64,000 bases of DNA from Sporosarcina sp. FSL W7-1349 (GCF_038003045.1 NZ_JBBOOK010000001.1:2480001-2544000); one strand, 5' to 3'; positions 43,172 to 52,152 are shown, numbered from the stretch's first letter. Translations and numbers: made by a program. Notes: generated by a model not told the origin, from the sequence alone.

Positions 43172-44305
43172 TTAATCCTTTTCAGTTGGTGTGTAGTACC
43201 AGATCCCTTGATTCTCAACACCGAGCCATTTCTCAAAGTACTCTTTCAAGTAAGCATCGGGATCGATATCTTCAAAGCGCTCGGGATATAAGTATTTTGC
43301 CAGTTGAAGAGTTCCGATAAATCGCTTATCCGATCCGATAATATTTGTATGGAAAATGTACACATCCTCCGTCTTCCCCGCTGACAGTTTTGGGATCGAC
43401 GTTGTGTTCAGCAAATGCTGATAGACTTCTTCATACTCTGTGAAATCAGTCGTTTCATAACCGCCCAGCCATGTTCCGTGGAGAGTCAGCACTTCTGGAT
43501 TCCGTTCCAGTACATATTCTTCATCGACACGGATGGTTGTCGATGCTTCACTCGGATCCCATTGTAAGTCTGCGGCATCGATACCGCCCGCCAGCAACGT
43601 GGCAACGCCTTCCCCGACACCCGGTTTTCCGTCCAATGACTGACTCGGAAACACTTGATAAGCCCCTTGAGAATTAAGAGCCCCTACCGAAAGCGCCATG
43701 ACTGTTTTCTTTTCATCATCTGGAATGTCCGCGACCCGTTTTTCCAGCAACTCTTCAATTCCATGTTTCCAGGTTAAAAATTCCGCAGCCTTTTCCTCCT
43801 TGCCGAATAACTTCCCGAGCAATTGCAGTTCTTCATCCATTGATTCTGGAAGGTAATTATTAATCCGGACAACTTGAATTCCCGCAGGCTCCAATTTCTC
43901 TTCCAACGTGGAATCCGGCCGGTTCGTAAAGGTAAAAACGACTTGCGGATTCAAACTAAGAATCGATTCAAAATTGATTTCATTTGTTTTCCCGACATCC
44001 GGGCGATCTTCGAAACCAAGATACGGATTATTCTCAAGCGTCGTATCTCCTGTGGCGATAATCTCTTTGTCCACTCCTAAGACTTTCAACGCCTCGGCCG
44101 TATTGCGATTGATGACCACGACCCGTTCCAGCGGCAGTTCGAGAGTGAACTCCTTCCCTGTCGAATCTTCGAATGTAATCGTCTCCGGCACTTCCGGTTT
44201 CTCTTCCGCAACAGCAGCCGGCTGCGTCGTCGCGGCGTTGGAACAAGCCGTCCCGATGCCAAGCAGCAATACGCAAGCGAACAATAGTTTTATATAATTC
44301 TTCAT
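43172..44305 (-). CDS. Substrate-binding lipoprotein of the B12/siderophore-type importer
   Basis: 377 residues. Signal peptide and lipobox-like LGIGTAC (Cys about residue 21), then the periplasmic-binding-protein class III fold (LERVVVINRNTAEALKVLGV, GFEDRPDVGKTNEINFESILSLNPQVVFTF). First coding gene after the riboswitch and two group II introns. AGGAGG lies 12 nt from the ATG. It may bind cobalamin or a precursor. Confidence 0.88.
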   Translation of the reverse strand: MKNYIKLLFACVLLLGIGTACSNAATTQPAAVAEEKPEVPETITFEDSTGKEFTLELPLERVVVINRNTAEALKVLGVDKEIIATGDTTLENNPYLGFEDRPDVGKTNEINFESILSLNPQVVFTFTNRPDSTLEEKLEPAGIQVVRINNYLPESMDEELQLLGKLFGKEEKAAEFLTWKHGIEELLEKRVADIPDDEKKTVMALSVGALNSQGAYQVFPSQSLDGKPGVGEGVATLLAGGIDAADLQWDPSEASTTIRVDEEYVLERNPEVLTLHGTWLGGYETTDFTEYEEVYQHLLNTTSIPKLSAGKTEDVYIFHTNIIGSDKRFIGTLQLAKYLYPERFEDIDPDAYLKEYFEKWLGVENQGIWYYTPTEKD

Positions 44306-44511
44306 GCTAAATCAAATCCTCCTAAAAATTTATAGTTCGACAAGGATCGCCAATCCGGCAATCCTACGTGGAATCTGACATATCCACAAAGCGAACTCAC
44401 ACACCCACGGGCAAAAACCCGTACACCTCGAATTAAAACCGAAACATCTTCGCCTTTCGCGCGGAAATTGGCACAGCACCACTCCCGCCCCTAGTTAAAA
44501 AGACCCCAATT

Positions 44512-44602
44512 GCAAGCAAACAGTAGTCCAGCGCAAGTAAGTCGCGACAACTTGCAAGCTAAACAACCTCCGAATGCAAGCAATCCCTTACCGAACGCAA
44601 CC
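44512..44602. repeat. Intergenic array, 21-bp period (GCAAGC family), in the importer leader
   Basis: GCAAG or GCAAC recurs at 44512, 44533, 44554, 44576 and 44597, i.e. steps of 21, 21, 22 and 21 bp. It lies in the 335-bp leader between the first intron copy and the lipoprotein gene. A related array stands at 62675-62742. Confidence 0.7.
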
Positions 44603-44639
44603 GCCTGTCCGCCAATCCAGTCAAGCAGCTCCCAATTCA

Positions 44640-46524
44640 ATCGAGTAGGAGGGAGTGATTAACTCCCGACCTCTCACACCACCGTACATACGGTTCCGTA
44701 TACGGCGGTTCAATAACTTAAGTATCGACGCTCATATAAGTGGTTCAGGTCTTTCAGACCCCACTTTTTGAGCGTTTCTGTTTTGATTGCCTTGTGGAGC
44801 GTTTCGCTTTTGGACACTCGCCAATATCCCTTTCGGGAATTTGCCACTTTCCAGGCTTCCTCGTGCCAGATGCCAAGCCTGCGTAGTTGACTGTATTTCG
44901 TCTTCGTCTTCTTCCAACGCTTCCATATCAATTGACGTAATCGATGGTTTAACCATTGTGCCATGGAACGGATAAATTGTTTCATCAATCCAATTCCATA
45001 GTAGTTGATCCAACCCACTGTCACTTGATTTAGTTCTTTGGCAATCTGTTCGAAGTGACCCGCGCGATTCCGTTTCGTGATGCCTTTTAGTTTGGCTTTG
45101 AACCGTTTCTTGGCAGATTGGTGTGGTCTACATCCGACTCCTTTAGCGGTGGAATGTAGACAAAAACCCAGGAATTTCAGTTTGACTGGAGAACCGACTT
45201 TACTCTTCTTTTGATTCACGGTTAGTTTCAAGTCTTCTTCGAGAAACTTGGAGACATTCCCCAGTACACGTTCCCCAGCCCGTCTACTTTTGACATAAAT
45301 ACAAAAGTCATCTGCGAATCGTACGAATTTGTGTCCCCTTCTCTCCAGTTCCCTGTCCAATTGGTTCAGGTAGACATTGCTAAGAAGTGGAGAAAGAACA
45401 CCGCCCTGTGGAGCACCTTCTTCTGTCGGACTGATAAGCCCGCCTTCCAAGATGCCGCTCTTGAGGAATTTCCAAATCAGTTTCAGGACAATCTTATCGC
45501 TGATGAACTCTTTGAGGTATTCCATCAATTTCTGATGATGTATGGTGTCGAAGTAACTTTTCAGGTCACAATCAACCACAATTTTGTACCCTTGTTCGTA
45601 GTACGCGATGGTTTGCCTGATGGCTTGATGCTGGTTCCTCTTTGGACGGAATCCGAAACTCATATCGGAGAAGTACGGGTCAATTACCTTGCCAATCACT
45701 TGATAGATTGCTTGCTGAACCATTCGGTCACGAACACAAGGGATACCCAATTTCCGTTTTGACCCATCCGGTTTCGGAATTTCCACCCGTTTGACAGGCA
45801 ATGGTTCGTACGAACCGTCTTTCAGTTTCCGAATCAGATGGTCGCGGTATTTGGCGACGTGACCAAAGAGTTCCTCTACTGTCATTCCGTCAACACCGGG
45901 CGCCCCTTTATTTGCCTTCACTTTCTTGCAGGCATTGAAGAGATTGTTGATATCCACCACTTTGTCAATCAAACTGATACCACCCCGTTGTTCCATTTTC
46001 GTAAAGACAGGGCTGCACGCTCCCGCATACCCTTCGGTTTCCAACCTATCTCTTTGCGGCCAGCCACCTGCCGATGTTTTCTGTGGTCTCTGCACTGTCC
46101 TTACCTCCATTTCATTTCAGGGTTGTTATTGTTCGGCCCTTCATCCTGTTGGACTACTATGGCCTCTGCTGACTTCTTACAGTTCAACCTGCCATCACTG
46201 ACGGATTTGTTCCTGTGGAATATTCCATCCCTCTTGTCGGGAACCCCTGTAAGACCTCCCCGGGTAAGAGCTATAACCTTCCTCCCATGTAACCGCCGCA
46301 TTTACTGTATGGAACTCGGGCAGTATTGGACTTCGTTTTGATTTGCAAACTCATCCATTCCAATTCAGCCTTATATGCGGTTTCTGTCCGTCGGTTCGGG
46401 AGTTTGCCGCCGGCTTCCTTCAGATTCCACCTCACGATGGACACCCTTGCCTTAAGCTAACAGTTCCTACTGCCAAGCCTGTAGTGGACTTTCACCACCA
46501 AGTTATAGCCCATGCCGGGCGCAC
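44640..46524 (-). mobile_element. Group II intron (probable class C), copy 1, downstream in transcription
   Basis: The minus-strand 5' end GTGCGCC (at 46524) matches the group II GTGYG start; domain V is recognisable near 44677-44710 (CCGTATACGG, ATGTACGGTGG) and a domain VI hairpin (GGGAGTTAATCACTCCC) follows to the 3' end at about 44640. It carries the RT gene at 44710-46095. The repeat unit of the tandem pair is 1,886 bp. Exact 3' end uncertain by 1-2 nt. Confidence 0.85.
44710..46095 (-). CDS. ltrA: Group II intron reverse transcriptase/maturase, copy 1
   Basis: About 461 residues from GTG 46095, 7 nt after GGAGGT (the ATG at 46110 overlaps that site). RT motifs: IPKPDGSKRKLGIPCVRDR, FGFRPKRNQHQAI, APQGGVLSPLLSN and the active site RFADDF; then the maturase X domain and the C-terminal GIIM-type region (WINYYGIGLMKQFI, RRLGIWHEEAW). 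No endonuclease domain, as in class C introns. Identical in sequence to copy 2. Confidence 0.93.
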   Translation of the reverse strand: MQRPQKTSAGGWPQRDRLETEGYAGACSPVFTKMEQRGGISLIDKVVDINNLFNACKKVKANKGAPGVDGMTVEELFGHVAKYRDHLIRKLKDGSYEPLPVKRVEIPKPDGSKRKLGIPCVRDRMVQQAIYQVIGKVIDPYFSDMSFGFRPKRNQHQAIRQTIAYYEQGYKIVVDCDLKSYFDTIHHQKLMEYLKEFISDKIVLKLIWKFLKSGILEGGLISPTEEGAPQGGVLSPLLSNVYLNQLDRELERRGHKFVRFADDFCIYVKSRRAGERVLGNVSKFLEEDLKLTVNQKKSKVGSPVKLKFLGFCLHSTAKGVGCRPHQSAKKRFKAKLKGITKRNRAGHFEQIAKELNQVTVGWINYYGIGLMKQFIRSMAQWLNHRLRQLIWKRWKKTKTKYSQLRRLGIWHEEAWKVANSRKGYWRVSKSETLHKAIKTETLKKWGLKDLNHLYERRYLSY

Positions 46525-46525
46525 A

Positions 46526-48410
46526 ATCGAGTAGGAGGGAGTGATTAACTCCCGACCTCTCACACCACCGTACATACGGTTCCGTATACGGCGGTTCAAT
46601 AACTTAAGTATCGACGCTCATATAAGTGGTTCAGGTCTTTCAGACCCCACTTTTTGAGCGTTTCTGTTTTGATTGCCTTGTGGAGCGTTTCGCTTTTGGA
46701 CACTCGCCAATATCCCTTTCGGGAATTTGCCACTTTCCAGGCTTCCTCGTGCCAGATGCCAAGCCTGCGTAGTTGACTGTATTTCGTCTTCGTCTTCTTC
46801 CAACGCTTCCATATCAATTGACGTAATCGATGGTTTAACCATTGTGCCATGGAACGGATAAATTGTTTCATCAATCCAATTCCATAGTAGTTGATCCAAC
46901 CCACTGTCACTTGATTTAGTTCTTTGGCAATCTGTTCGAAGTGACCCGCGCGATTCCGTTTCGTGATGCCTTTTAGTTTGGCTTTGAACCGTTTCTTGGC
47001 AGATTGGTGTGGTCTACATCCGACTCCTTTAGCGGTGGAATGTAGACAAAAACCCAGGAATTTCAGTTTGACTGGAGAACCGACTTTACTCTTCTTTTGA
47101 TTCACGGTTAGTTTCAAGTCTTCTTCGAGAAACTTGGAGACATTCCCCAGTACACGTTCCCCAGCCCGTCTACTTTTGACATAAATACAAAAGTCATCTG
47201 CGAATCGTACGAATTTGTGTCCCCTTCTCTCCAGTTCCCTGTCCAATTGGTTCAGGTAGACATTGCTAAGAAGTGGAGAAAGAACACCGCCCTGTGGAGC
47301 ACCTTCTTCTGTCGGACTGATAAGCCCGCCTTCCAAGATGCCGCTCTTGAGGAATTTCCAAATCAGTTTCAGGACAATCTTATCGCTGATGAACTCTTTG
47401 AGGTATTCCATCAATTTCTGATGATGTATGGTGTCGAAGTAACTTTTCAGGTCACAATCAACCACAATTTTGTACCCTTGTTCGTAGTACGCGATGGTTT
47501 GCCTGATGGCTTGATGCTGGTTCCTCTTTGGACGGAATCCGAAACTCATATCGGAGAAGTACGGGTCAATTACCTTGCCAATCACTTGATAGATTGCTTG
47601 CTGAACCATTCGGTCACGAACACAAGGGATACCCAATTTCCGTTTTGACCCATCCGGTTTCGGAATTTCCACCCGTTTGACAGGCAATGGTTCGTACGAA
47701 CCGTCTTTCAGTTTCCGAATCAGATGGTCGCGGTATTTGGCGACGTGACCAAAGAGTTCCTCTACTGTCATTCCGTCAACACCGGGCGCCCCTTTATTTG
47801 CCTTCACTTTCTTGCAGGCATTGAAGAGATTGTTGATATCCACCACTTTGTCAATCAAACTGATACCACCCCGTTGTTCCATTTTCGTAAAGACAGGGCT
47901 GCACGCTCCCGCATACCCTTCGGTTTCCAACCTATCTCTTTGCGGCCAGCCACCTGCCGATGTTTTCTGTGGTCTCTGCACTGTCCTTACCTCCATTTCA
48001 TTTCAGGGTTGTTATTGTTCGGCCCTTCATCCTGTTGGACTACTATGGCCTCTGCTGACTTCTTACAGTTCAACCTGCCATCACTGACGGATTTGTTCCT
48101 GTGGAATATTCCATCCCTCTTGTCGGGAACCCCTGTAAGACCTCCCCGGGTAAGAGCTATAACCTTCCTCCCATGTAACCGCCGCATTTACTGTATGGAA
48201 CTCGGGCAGTATTGGACTTCGTTTTGATTTGCAAACTCATCCATTCCAATTCAGCCTTATATGCGGTTTCTGTCCGTCGGTTCGGGAGTTTGCCGCCGGC
48301 TTCCTTCAGATTCCACCTCACGATGGACACCCTTGCCTTAAGCTAACAGTTCCTACTGCCAAGCCTGTAGTGGACTTTCACCACCAAGTTATAGCCCATG
48401 CCGGGCGCAC
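46526..48410 (-). mobile_element. Group II intron (probable class C), copy 2, directly after the riboswitch terminator
   Basis: Same boundaries as copy 1 displaced by 1,886 bp: 5' GTGCGCC at 48410, domain V near 46563-46596, 3' end about 46526. The 5' exon ends in a terminator stem-loop plus TTTTATTTT, the classic class C target. No difference from copy 1 was found, so the duplication is recent or kept identical by conversion. Confidence 0.85.
46596..47981 (-). CDS. ltrA: Group II intron reverse transcriptase/maturase, copy 2
   Basis: Same start choice (GTG 47981), length and residues as the copy at 44710-46095, including RFADDF and the intact X domain. Being intact, either copy could support splicing and mobility of both introns. 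Confidence 0.93.
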   Translation of the reverse strand: MQRPQKTSAGGWPQRDRLETEGYAGACSPVFTKMEQRGGISLIDKVVDINNLFNACKKVKANKGAPGVDGMTVEELFGHVAKYRDHLIRKLKDGSYEPLPVKRVEIPKPDGSKRKLGIPCVRDRMVQQAIYQVIGKVIDPYFSDMSFGFRPKRNQHQAIRQTIAYYEQGYKIVVDCDLKSYFDTIHHQKLMEYLKEFISDKIVLKLIWKFLKSGILEGGLISPTEEGAPQGGVLSPLLSNVYLNQLDRELERRGHKFVRFADDFCIYVKSRRAGERVLGNVSKFLEEDLKLTVNQKKSKVGSPVKLKFLGFCLHSTAKGVGCRPHQSAKKRFKAKLKGITKRNRAGHFEQIAKELNQVTVGWINYYGIGLMKQFIRSMAQWLNHRLRQLIWKRWKKTKTKYSQLRRLGIWHEEAWKVANSRKGYWRVSKSETLHKAIKTETLKKWGLKDLNHLYERRYLSY

Positions 48411-48448
48411 AAAATAAAAGCCCTTTTCCACTAACGGAAAAGGGCTTG
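48411..48448 (-). terminator. Riboswitch terminator, now the 5' exon of the introns
   Basis: On the minus strand AAGCCCTTTTCC pairs with GGAAAAGGGCTT and is followed by TTATTTT, immediately before the intron 5' end. It is the expression platform of the cobalamin riboswitch at 48551-48703. Confidence 0.88.
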
Positions 48449-48550
48449 CTTAACGACACAAAATAGTTTCACTTGAACGCGTCCTCACGAGACGCAATCG
48501 GTCAGTATGTATCGTCCCACTCTCACCCCCCGGAGATTTGAAACTTCGAG

Positions 48551-48703
48551 ATGCAGGTAGGTCTCCTGACTTGTGCTTCCTCCTACTTTGAGCCCTTCCC
48601 ATGCACAGTGGCACAGTGGGTGTTCCTCATTTCGTCGACACTTACAGTTGCGGGGACAGTTCCGGATTTGAACCGGATTCCCTATTAAGCTATGGATTAG
48701 CGC
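48551..48703 (-). ncRNA. Cobalamin riboswitch of the leftward importer operon
   Basis: Minus strand: AGGGAATCCGGTT, the core GGAACTGTCCCCGCAACTGT, a variable arm with GGGAAGGG, and the 3' box AAGTCAGGAGACCTACCTGC. About 100 nt downstream lies the terminator at 48411-48448. The genes it controls begin 4.2 kb away because of the introns. Confidence 0.92.
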
Positions 48704-48754
48704 CTGACATCTCATCGTTATTCAATTTTCAATCGGATCCAATGAATTGGGTTT

Positions 48755-48784
48755 ATTATAGCCGGACCGTTCACAGAAAGGCAA
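48755..48784 (-). promoter_or_regulatory. Promoter of the leftward riboswitch-importer transcript
   Basis: TTGCCT, 18 bp, TATAAT on the minus strand; the aptamer begins about 50 nt downstream. Confidence 0.65.
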
Positions 48785-48801
48785 GCTTCATATTTTAGGG
48801 A

Positions 48802-48830
48802 TTGACATTTCTCGTGCAGTTCTGAATACT
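48802..48830 (+). promoter_or_regulatory. Promoter of the rightward riboswitch-importer transcript
   Basis: TTGACA, 17 bp, AATACT. The same -35, spacing and -10 occur before the cbi operon riboswitch at 52326. It diverges from the leftward promoter with only 17 bp between their -35 boxes. Confidence 0.75.
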
Positions 48831-48865
48831 GTTGATAGATTGCCAAACCGAATAGACGATATGGG

Positions 48866-49020
48866 AAAAGGTACACGATCATCGTGTTTAAAAGGGAAGC
48901 CCGGTGCAAAACCGGCACGGTCCCGCCACTGTGAACTGGCCGTTTTTTGCAAACATCCACTGTCTGCCAAGATGGGAAGGAGCGAAAAGCCATGGCCATA
49001 AGTCAGGAGACCTGCCTTTT
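48866..49020 (+). ncRNA. Cobalamin riboswitch of the rightward importer operon
   Basis: AAAAGGGAAGCCCGGTG, the core CACGGTCCCGCCACTGTGA, GGGAAGGAGCG and the perfect 3' box AAGTCAGGAGACCTGCC. Its 3' flank (CTGCTTGACCTACGGG, then AAATGGGGAAGTGTTAG) is shared with the riboswitch at 52.4 kb, so the two are recent relatives. Confidence 0.94.
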
Positions 49021-49097
49021 CTAGCGACACTGCTTGACCTACGGGAAATGGGGAAGTGTTAGAAGACGGCTCATCCACTTTTTGTATGGAATCCACC

Positions 49098-49139
49098 AGC
49101 GTTTCTAACCCTTTTTCGGTTAGAGACGCTTTTTATTTT
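49098..49139 (+). terminator. Riboswitch terminator before the rightward importer
   Basis: AGCGTTTCTAACC pairs with GGTTAGAGACGCT, then TTTTTATTTT. Confidence 0.9.
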
Positions 49140-49211
49140 CATTCCGCGGAACAGCATGAAGGTGCCTTAATTTCTGCAAAGAACGCAGAAATACGGCAAA
49201 TCGAACCCTGC

Positions 49212-49271
49212 GCTGTTCGATTCGCTGTTCGATTCGCTGTTCGATTCGCTGTTCGATTCGCTGTTCGATTG
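49212..49271 (+). repeat. 12-bp minisatellite, five copies, in the importer leader
   Basis: GCTGTTCGATTC four times and GCTGTTCGATTG once, perfectly in register, between the riboswitch terminator and the ribosome binding site. Copy number could vary by slippage. Confidence 0.92.
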
Positions 49272-49305
49272 GCATAAATACGCAAGGCGAAGGAGACTCG
49301 AAAAT

Positions 49306-50259
49306 ATGATAAAACAAAAACTAGGTGTATTGGGATTATTGCTTCTGCTGCTGGTCGGTGGGTGTGCGGACAAGGAGACTCCATCTGCCGAACAAGAGAC
49401 GCTGACCATCGAAAATAGCGGAGTGGAGCTGCCGATTGCCGATGTCCCGCAACGCGCAGTGACGCTGAACCAGCATGTCACGGAAGTGATGTTGGCGCTC
49501 GGTCTGGAAGATCACATGGTGGGCACCGCGTATCTTGATGATGAAATCCTGCCTGAATACCAAGCGGCCTATGAGAAGATTGACGTTCTGGCAGATGCCT
49601 ACCCGTCCAAAGAAGTATTTCTCGGTGCGGATCCGGACTTTGCCTACGCCGGATGGGCCAGTGCATTCAAAGAAGACAGCCTGGGGACGCAAGAAGAGCT
49701 ACTGGCGCAAGGAATCATTCCATATTTACATCAGTCCTCGACGATTGTCGGACCCAAGCTTGATGACATTTTCACGGATATCGACAACATCGGGAAAATT
49801 TTCGGAGTCGAGGATCGCTCAGCCAAATTGATTTCAGACATGAAGTCGCAGATCGAGGAGATCAAACAGACCATCCCGGCCTCTGATGAAAAGAAGCGGG
49901 TCTTTGTTTTTGATAGCGGCGATACATCTGCCCTCACCGTCGGACAAAATTTCTTGAATGAACTTATCACGATCGCAGGCGGCGAAAATATTTTCAGCGA
50001 CCTTGAGAAGAATTGGGGACAAGTCAATTGGGAAGAGGTCGTGGAACGAAATCCAGAAATTATCGTCATCATCGACTATGGCGATACAACCGTTGACCAG
50101 AAAATCGATTTTCTGAATAGCGTATCCATGTTGGCCGATACGACCGCTATCCAAGATCAGCATTTTGTCGTGGTCCCTCTCTCCGCAGCCGCGGAGGGTG
50201 TACGGATTCCAATGGCTCTGGAAACGCTCGTCGAAGGCTTTTATCACCCATCTAACTAA
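49306..50259 (+). CDS. Corrinoid/siderophore-binding lipoprotein (BtuF-like)
   Basis: 317 residues. Lipobox LVGGC (Cys about residue 20), then class III binding-protein features (DVPQRAVTLNQHVTEVMLALGL, GADPDFAYAGWASAF, ERNPEIIVIIDYGD). AAGGAG precedes ATG. First gene of a three-gene importer under its own cobalamin riboswitch, hence probably cobalamin or cobinamide uptake. Confidence 0.9.
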   Translation: MIKQKLGVLGLLLLLLVGGCADKETPSAEQETLTIENSGVELPIADVPQRAVTLNQHVTEVMLALGLEDHMVGTAYLDDEILPEYQAAYEKIDVLADAYPSKEVFLGADPDFAYAGWASAFKEDSLGTQEELLAQGIIPYLHQSSTIVGPKLDDIFTDIDNIGKIFGVEDRSAKLISDMKSQIEEIKQTIPASDEKKRVFVFDSGDTSALTVGQNFLNELITIAGGENIFSDLEKNWGQVNWEEVVERNPEIIVIIDYGDTTVDQKIDFLNSVSMLADTTAIQDQHFVVVPLSAAAEGVRIPMALETLVEGFYHPSN

Positions 50260-50290
50260 TTGCGAATAAGACCGGAAAGGGACGGATCCT

Positions 50291-51379
50291 ATGTCACGAG
50301 TGCAACAAACATCCAAATCAGCCAGTTCCAAGACCGTCGCCATTGTGCCGGTCTTTATCGCTCTATTCATCCTCCTGCTGGTCTCCATCACATTGGCCGT
50401 TATTATCGGGCCTGTTTCCATCCACCCTCTGACTGTCTGGAAAATCGTACTGAATCAACTGCCGCTTTCCTCGCCATTATTTGACGTCGACTGGGGTCGG
50501 CCCGAAGAACGGATCATCTGGGATATCCGCCTTCCCCGCGTGTTGCTTGGTGGAGTCGTCGGGGCCGGGCTTGCGGTCGTCGGGGTCGGAATACAGGCAC
50601 TCGTCCGGAATTCCTTGGCGGATCCTTATATTTTGGGCGTCTCTTCCGGCGCTTCCGTCGGGGCTACCGTCGTCATCTTGTTCGGGGCGTTCAGTATGTT
50701 CGGCCAATATGCGCTTTCGGTTGCCGCTTTCGGAGGTGCTTTGCTCTCAATCATTTTCGTTTATTTTATTGCCCATGTGGGAGGCCGTCTAACAACGACA
50801 CGACTTTTATTGGCTGGAGTCGTCGTATCGATGATTTTATCGGCGGTCACCAGTTATATCGTCATTTCCGCGCCAAATGAACAAGGGATCCGCAATGCAA
50901 TGTTTTGGATGATGGGAAGCCTGGCGGGAGCGAAGTGGAGTTATCTAGTCATCCCTGCGCCAATGGTGCTTGCCGGCCTACTGTACCTGCTGGCAAGGTT
51001 TCGGGCCCTCAATTTATTGTTGCTCGGCGAAGAAACGGCGGGCACTCTTGGAATCAGCGTGCATCGGTTCCGAAAAGAACTGATCGTAGTCACAGCCCTC
51101 TTGACGGGAGTCATCGTTGCGGTCAGCGGGGCGATCGGGTTTGTCGGATTGATGATTCCCCACCTCGTCCGTCTGGCAATCGGAGCAGATCATCGGAAAG
51201 TGTTGCCGATCAGCGCATTGGTAGGTGCCATCTTCATCATTTGGGCGGATGTTTTCGCCCGGATTGCCGTGGCTCCCGAAGAACTGCCCATCGGAATTAT
51301 CACCGCATTATGCGGCGGACCGTTCTTCATCTGGCTATTGAGAAAAAGTGATTATTCTTTTGGAGGCGATGGATCTTGA
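50291..51379 (+). CDS. Corrinoid-type ABC importer permease (BtuC-like)
   Basis: 362 residues, about ten helices; GGVVGAGLAVVGVGIQALVRNSLADPYILGVSSGAS, FVGLMIPHLVRLAIG and PEELPIGIITALCGGPFFIWLL are family segments. RBS GGAACGGATCC-type AAAGGGACGG is modest. It overlaps the ATPase start by 4 bp. Confidence 0.92.
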   Translation: MSRVQQTSKSASSKTVAIVPVFIALFILLLVSITLAVIIGPVSIHPLTVWKIVLNQLPLSSPLFDVDWGRPEERIIWDIRLPRVLLGGVVGAGLAVVGVGIQALVRNSLADPYILGVSSGASVGATVVILFGAFSMFGQYALSVAAFGGALLSIIFVYFIAHVGGRLTTTRLLLAGVVVSMILSAVTSYIVISAPNEQGIRNAMFWMMGSLAGAKWSYLVIPAPMVLAGLLYLLARFRALNLLLLGEETAGTLGISVHRFRKELIVVTALLTGVIVAVSGAIGFVGLMIPHLVRLAIGADHRKVLPISALVGAIFIIWADVFARIAVAPEELPIGIITALCGGPFFIWLLRKSDYSFGGDGS

Positions 51380-52152
51380 GTGTTCTCGTAGATGATTTGA
51401 CAACGTGCATTAATCAAATCCCGATTGCCCGTCATATTTCAATCGACGCACGGGAAGGTGAATTCATCGGTATCATCGGACCAAATGGCAGTGGGAAATC
51501 CACGATCTTGAAATCGATTTATCGCGCCCTCCCCCATCAAAGCGGAAGTATTAGCATCGATGACCGGGATATTTCCTCCCTCTCGGCAAAAGGCTTGGCA
51601 AAGCAGATGGCGGTAGTCAGTCAAGAAGGAACTTTGTCATTTGACTTTACCGTCGAGGAAATGGTGCTGATGGGAAGGGCTCCCCATAAAAAATGGTTCG
51701 ACTTGGACAGCCGGTCGGACAGAGACATCGTCGATCATGCGCTGATGCAAGTCGGACTTATTGATAAAAGGGAACGAGGATTTGCCACACTGTCGGGTGG
51801 AGAGAAGCAGCGAGTCCTCATTGCCAGAGCCATTTCCCAGCAAGCCAAAATATTAATCTTGGACGAGCCGACCAATCACCTTGACATTCATCACCAGCTT
51901 CAGGTGATGGATTTAGCAAAAAGTCTTCAACTGACGGTTATTTCCGCTCTGCATGACCTGAATATCGCGGCCACGTATTGCAATCGGATTTATGTGGTAC
52001 AAGATGGGCAAATCGTCCGTTCCGGAACGCCCGAAGAAGTGTTGACTGCAGAAATGTTGGCTACGGTTTTCCAAGTGAATGCGGAAATTGAACGGCACCC
52101 GAAAACCGGCCACATTCACATTACCTACCTTTCCGCATTTCCGGCCCATTAA
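51376..52152 (+). CDS. Corrinoid-type ABC importer ATPase (BtuD-like)
   Basis: 258 residues. Walker A GPNGSGKST, Q-loop VSQEGTLSFDF, signature LSGGEKQR, Walker B ILILDEPTNHLD, H-loop ALHDLNIA. The start is TTG at 51376 in a TTGA overlap with the permease stop, after GGAGGCG. No good terminator follows before the next riboswitch promoter. Confidence 0.92.
   Translation: MSVLVDDLTTCINQIPIARHISIDAREGEFIGIIGPNGSGKSTILKSIYRALPHQSGSISIDDRDISSLSAKGLAKQMAVVSQEGTLSFDFTVEEMVLMGRAPHKKWFDLDSRSDRDIVDHALMQVGLIDKRERGFATLSGGEKQRVLIARAISQQAKILILDEPTNHLDIHHQLQVMDLAKSLQLTVISALHDLNIAATYCNRIYVVQDGQIVRSGTPEEVLTAEMLATVFQVNAEIERHPKTGHIHITYLSAFPAH

Noticed and set aside
45331..48227. Plus-strand frames of 143 and 167 codons in both intron copies
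   Set aside because: Antisense shadows of the RT gene and intron RNA domains; duplicated only because the intron is.
48485..48715. 76-codon minus frame
   Set aside because: Lies within the cobalamin riboswitch.
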